The position numbers were made by a program, and so were the translations under genes. Shown here one piece after another: positions 6,149 through 9,528 of a DNA stretch of 9,528 nucleotides. The stretch comes from Deferribacteraceae bacterium (GTDB lineage Bacteria; Chrysiogenota; Deferribacteres; Deferribacterales; JAISNW01), in assembly GCA_031285415.1 (NCBI GenBank), contig JAITWF010000176.1, positions 1 to 9,528 on the forward strand. The letters are read 5' to 3'. Each line of letters starts with the position of its first letter. The stretch's first letter is position 1. Below the pieces are notes generated by a model. The model was not told the origin of the DNA. It was given only the letters and a program-made list of their open reading frames with translations, and made no database searches.

Positions 6149-7456
6149 ATGAAAATACTATTAACTATCCTATCTATACTTTTTGTGACACAGGCATTTG
6201 CGGCAGATCCAAAGATCCTCTATACTGCTGCCAGTCGTGGCGACTACGACGCCGTTCAACGCTGGATTACCGTTGGTGGCGACATTAAATCGCAAGACAA
6301 ATACGGCAACTCCGCCCTCCTATTGGCATCAGAGAATGGTCATGCCGATGTAGTGCAGCTTTTAGTAGAGCATGGCGCACCGCTTGATCAGATGAACGTT
6401 CAGGGCTACACTCCGATGTACTCCGCAGTGACGAATGCACATCCATATGTTATCAATATTCTATACGCAGGTGGCGCAAAGACCAACGTCAAAAATCAGT
6501 ATCGCTCAACAGCGATAGATTTCATCAGGTCTCAGGGCTTCAACGACGTTACATCGTATGTAAAAAACCTTCTAACAAAAGATCCATCCCTCAAAACAGG
6601 GCCTAACAGCTATCTGTACATGAAAGCGTGGGAGAAGAGGCGTCTAGCACAGATCGAAAAGGGGGAGGATTCCGAGGCTCTCAAAACGATGGTGGAGGCA
6701 GCAAAGATCGACCCTGACGCACAGTACTACCTTGCACTGCAACTTCTGAAAGAGGGGAACAGTGACGAGGGGATGAAATATATGGAGAGAGCTGCCGATG
6801 GTGGCGTGGTGGATGCACAGTATCGAATGGGTGTCTATCTGACAGATGAACTCAACCCGATCCACCCATCTAGAGGCTTTAAATATATGCAGATGGCAGC
6901 AAACGCCGAACATCCAGAGGCGATAGCAGAGCTAGGCCGCCTGTATCTATTTGGTATCGGCACAAAGCTCGATGTCGACAAGGCGAGAGAGTTTATCGAT
7001 AGAGCTGTAGATTACGGCATAGCGGACGCCTTGTACTATCAGGGGATTATGCAATATTACGGTATGGGCGTGCCAGAGGATAAAGTCCGTGGGCTTGAAA
7101 AGCTGCAAGCATTGGCAAAAAATGGACATATAAAGGCTAAACGTCAAGTTAGTAGGATATTCACAGAGGAGACGCTTGATTATCTTGCATATATAGAGGA
7201 TCTGACCGAACCAGAGGTGCATACATTTATGCTATCGCAGGGGGTGGTGCAGACCGCTGACGCTAATAATTGCAACGTTTATGATGTATCTAAAGCGTTT
7301 GATCCAGATTATGGGATAACGGCGATTTCGACATGTTTCTATGAGAATAAACCTGGTTCGCTTGTGTTTGACGTGAAGAGTGAGATGGAGCCTTTATACC
7401 GAGAGTGGCTTATTAACTATCAGATGCGTGTTCCTGTGCGGTATGATCTTAAATGA
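6149..7456 (+). CDS. Secreted ankyrin-repeat plus Sel1-repeat protein
   Basis: This 435-residue exported protein combines two solenoid types. Residues 1-18 are a signal peptide (cleavage after QAFA, before ADPK). Ankyrin repeats cover about 19-51, 52-84 and 85-117, with a worn fourth at 118-145; the second (KYGNSALLLASENGHADVVQ) is near consensus. Sel1-like repeats follow at about 188-220, 221-254, 255-290 and 291-327, e.g. AIAELGRLYLFGIGTKLDVD. The last 100 residues match no family I know and hold a Cys pair (C375, C396) that may be disulfide bonded in the periplasm. Both repeat types bind proteins; no catalytic motif is visible. It begins a three-gene run, overlapping the next gene by 4 nt (ATGA). 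The ATG has no Shine-Dalgarno sequence. Confidence 0.9.
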   Translation: MKILLTILSILFVTQAFAADPKILYTAASRGDYDAVQRWITVGGDIKSQDKYGNSALLLASENGHADVVQLLVEHGAPLDQMNVQGYTPMYSAVTNAHPYVINILYAGGAKTNVKNQYRSTAIDFIRSQGFNDVTSYVKNLLTKDPSLKTGPNSYLYMKAWEKRRLAQIEKGEDSEALKTMVEAAKIDPDAQYYLALQLLKEGNSDEGMKYMERAADGGVVDAQYRMGVYLTDELNPIHPSRGFKYMQMAANAEHPEAIAELGRLYLFGIGTKLDVDKAREFIDRAVDYGIADALYYQGIMQYYGMGVPEDKVRGLEKLQALAKNGHIKAKRQVSRIFTEETLDYLAYIEDLTEPEVHTFMLSQGVVQTADANNCNVYDVSKAFDPDYGITAISTCFYENKPGSLVFDVKSEMEPLYREWLINYQMRVPVRYDLK

Positions 7457-8619
7457 TAAAATTTCTGATACTGTTACTTTTGCCAGCGGTTATATATGCG
7501 CAGGATCTCTCTAGCACTACGAAAATTGCCTTTGAGCATTACGAAAATGGCAACTGTCTTGAGGCGTTGCCCCTCTTCGAGAGTATGTTGAAAGATAGAG
7601 CTATTAAGGACGATTACTCCCTGCGATACTCTGTGAACTACTACGCTGGCTACTGTGCCAAAAATTTAGGTGAGTTTGATAGAGCGGCACTATACTTTGA
7701 AACTGCTTTACGGCTACTTTTAGACTATAGTCAGCGCTCTGTGCTATATACCTTTCTAGGTGAGGTTGAGAGGGAGCGTCAGAGCTATACAAAGGCGATA
7801 GAGTACTATCGCAAGGCGTTGAAACATATCCCCGAGGCTGGGGCAGATAAGGCTACGCTACTCTACCTTTTGGCGGAGGCAGAGAGGCTAAATAAAAACT
7901 ATAACGCCGCTGTGACAAATTGCGAACGTTCCCTTGAAATTGCCAGACGGCTTAATATCGTTAAGCTAGAGGTAGTATGCACCACATCTATAGGCGAGAG
8001 CTACTACGATCAGAAGAACTACCTACTGGCGATAAAAAACTTTACACAGTCGTTGAATATGGCGCAGAATGCGCAGCTTCCGATCGATATGGCTAATAAT
8101 CACCTTGGGCTTGCGCTTGTGCATAGAGATATGGAGCGATACGAGCTAGCGCAGCGAAATTTTGACGAGGCGTTGCGCCTATATATGGCAGGGCTGAACG
8201 CCCAAAATGTTGCATTTATTGCAGGTAACCTGATAGAGCTACCAGCCTGTACCCCTACAGAGGCTGAGAAACGGCTAGAGGTATATCAGGAGCAGATGGG
8301 GGTATTAGAGGGGATTAGCGACGAAGAGACGCTACTGGCTATGCAGATGCTTCTGGCACACTATCAAGAGCTATCGGGCGGATATGCGCAGGTGGTGGAT
8401 AGCTACCGAAATATTATCGAGGTCGCAGTAAATGGCGGATACTATGAGGCGGCAGCCGATGCCTCTATCGCTCTTGCAGATTTGCAGTGCAGGGTAAACT
8501 ACTGCTACGGCGCAACGGAGATATTGAAAACGGCGCAGAGGTATCCGTATCAACGAGACGCCTCTAAATATAATAAACTTATACGGACAGAGCTTCAACG
8601 GATAGAAAAGGGGAGCTGA
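7453..8619 (+). CDS. Secreted TPR-repeat protein
   Basis: A 388-residue protein with a signal peptide (1-16, cleaved after VIYA before QDLSS) is followed by tetratricopeptide repeats. Units can be placed at about 21-54, 60-93, 94-127, 134-167, 174-207 and 214-247. The clearest are SVLYTFLGEVERERQSYTKA (96-115), continuing IEYYRKALKHIP, and TTSIGESYYDQKNYLLAIKN (177-196). Residues 260-388 are still helical and probably contain one or two degenerate repeats, with GGYYEAAADASIALADLQ at 328-345. Six or seven cysteines are spread through it. The start lies in the ATGA overlap with the upstream ankyrin/Sel1 gene and has no ribosome site of its own, so translation is coupled. A periplasmic scaffold role is inferred from fold and export only. 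Confidence 0.88.
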   Translation: MIKFLILLLLPAVIYAQDLSSTTKIAFEHYENGNCLEALPLFESMLKDRAIKDDYSLRYSVNYYAGYCAKNLGEFDRAALYFETALRLLLDYSQRSVLYTFLGEVERERQSYTKAIEYYRKALKHIPEAGADKATLLYLLAEAERLNKNYNAAVTNCERSLEIARRLNIVKLEVVCTTSIGESYYDQKNYLLAIKNFTQSLNMAQNAQLPIDMANNHLGLALVHRDMERYELAQRNFDEALRLYMAGLNAQNVAFIAGNLIELPACTPTEAEKRLEVYQEQMGVLEGISDEETLLAMQMLLAHYQELSGGYAQVVDSYRNIIEVAVNGGYYEAAADASIALADLQCRVNYCYGATEILKTAQRYPYQRDASKYNKLIRTELQRIEKGS

Positions 8620-8620
8620 T

Positions 8621-9528
8621 TTGTTAGTAGAAAAACTTCAATCGATCTATATTGCTGACCTAGATTACTTTCAAAGCAGGATGGAGAAGGAGAGTGGCTC
8701 TGCCTTCTATCTGCCGATAGCGGTGATCTATCAGAAGCTTGATAAACACAATGAAGCTATCGAAACTTGCCGTGAAGGGCTAAAGTTCTACGAAAATCAT
8801 ACACAGCTACAGGTTGTTTTGGCGGAATCGCTTGCTCGCATGGGCAATAAAGATGAAGCGATCGACGTTTTAGCTGATATACTTGTATCGGATGAAGATA
8901 ACTATAAGGCTCTAAAGATCCTTGGCTGGATACATAAAGATAGCGAAAACAATACCGAGGCAGGAAAATACCTGCAAGCGGCATATATGAAGGCACCAGA
9001 GGATGAGGATCTCCTGATCTGGCTGGAGGATCTGGGGATCTCTCCTAACGCATATAAGGAGCCAGAGAGAGCTACCTTTATAGAGGATGAAGAGGACGCA
9101 TTTAATGACGACGAGCTGAACTACAACGTTGAGCAGCACGTTACAGAGGCGTATGCGGCGATCGCAGCACTTATGAAGGAGCTTGCCTCATTCATGGATG
9201 GCGGCGGTGGTGCTGCTACTGCTGCCCCTGTTGAAGATGATGGGCGGGCAGACCTCGCCCCTACAACGGCGGAGGCAGAGTATATTCCTGAACCAGTTGT
9301 GGAGGCTACTCCAGAGGTGAAACCAACTTCTGATGAGGATATATTTGAGCAGGCGTTGAAGCAGTTCGATGAGATCGCTACGCAAAATGTGCAGGAGCCA
9401 GCTCCAACGCTACTAAAGGGCGATAAGGCTACGCCGTTTATCCCATCAGATCTGGTGGATAGCGTGTATCAGGAGTCGGGGCTGGATCCAGACGATCCAT
9501 TTGGCGATGAACCGATAAATGTGAAAAA
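8621..9528 (+). CDS. TPR protein with acidic/proline-rich tail (3' end beyond window)
   Basis: The frame is open from TTG at 8621 to the last base, 302 codons plus two bases, with no stop, so the gene is partial. TTG is chosen because aggggag (8609-8615) lies 5 nt upstream and the previous stop is only one base before. No signal peptide is seen (MLVEKLQSIYIADLDYF), so it is probably cytoplasmic, unlike its two upstream partners. Three TPRs fit about 29-62, 63-96 and 97-130, e.g. VLAESLARMGNKDEAIDVLA (67-86). An acidic stretch (153-168), a helix (168-191), then a Gly/Ala and Pro/Glu-rich, likely disordered linker follow from 194. Residues 238-254 and 275-294 look like short helices or binding motifs in the tail. 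Function unknown. Confidence 0.85.
   Translation, partial: MLVEKLQSIYIADLDYFQSRMEKESGSAFYLPIAVIYQKLDKHNEAIETCREGLKFYENHTQLQVVLAESLARMGNKDEAIDVLADILVSDEDNYKALKILGWIHKDSENNTEAGKYLQAAYMKAPEDEDLLIWLEDLGISPNAYKEPERATFIEDEEDAFNDDELNYNVEQHVTEAYAAIAALMKELASFMDGGGGAATAAPVEDDGRADLAPTTAEAEYIPEPVVEATPEVKPTSDEDIFEQALKQFDEIATQNVQEPAPTLLKGDKATPFIPSDLVDSVYQESGLDPDDPFGDEPINVK
9242..9265. repeat. REP-like GC palindrome inside a coding linker
   Basis: The segment gggcgggcagacctcgccc (9242-9260), followed by ctaca, has outer arms gggcg and cgccc around a 9-nt centre. Its composition differs from the flanking codons. It resembles the short dispersed palindromes of the form GGGCGG-n-CCGCCCCTACA that occur in many bacterial genomes. 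Here it is read in frame as GRADLAPT within the low-complexity linker of the TPR protein. Origin as an inserted repeat is inferred; copy number is not visible from this window. Confidence 0.4.

Overview
The window (about 46% GC by eye) comes from a Gram-negative (diderm) bacterium. It has type I signal peptides, an MltB-type murein transglycosylase, a lipoprotein with a proper lipobox, and tight ATGA/TAATG gene overlaps. I cannot place it firmly. A Deferribacterota- or deltaproteobacteria-like lineage is a guess from protein style, not a result. There are no tRNAs, rRNAs, CRISPR arrays, transposases or phage genes. Gene density is very high and no gene-free stretch exceeds about 130 bases.

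Layout. (1) Positions 1-120 hold a GC-rich nested inverted repeat just upstream of ruvA. (2) Positions 121-2380 are a plus-strand run, ruvA-ruvB-Sel1 repeat protein, with 4-nt and 1-nt overlaps. It pairs the Holliday junction branch-migration motor with a cytoplasmic solenoid protein. (3) Positions 2400-3762 are a minus-strand pair: a 103-residue protein I do not recognise, then a periplasmic lytic transglycosylase of the MltB family. (4) Positions 3763-3891 are a divergent promoter region. (5) Positions 3892-6093 are a plus-strand run: a two-domain lipoprotein, a 12-helix MFS transporter with a TTG start, and an orphan ThiS-like sulfur carrier overlapping the transporter by 8 nt. (6) Positions 6149-9528 are a plus-strand run of three solenoid proteins. 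The first is a secreted ankyrin+Sel1 hybrid, the second a secreted TPR protein, and the third a TPR protein without signal peptide and with a long acidic/proline-rich tail that runs off the window.

Four of the ten genes are repeat-solenoid (protein-protein interaction) proteins, and three of these form one compact run. The least described parts are this run, whose first gene appears to be leaderless, and the 103-residue protein. Other points of interest are a Leu in place of the first Arg of RuvB's PLRxRFG motif, the orphan thiS, and two REP-like GC-rich palindromes, one of them inside a coding linker. I see no clear defence, mobile or biosynthetic system.
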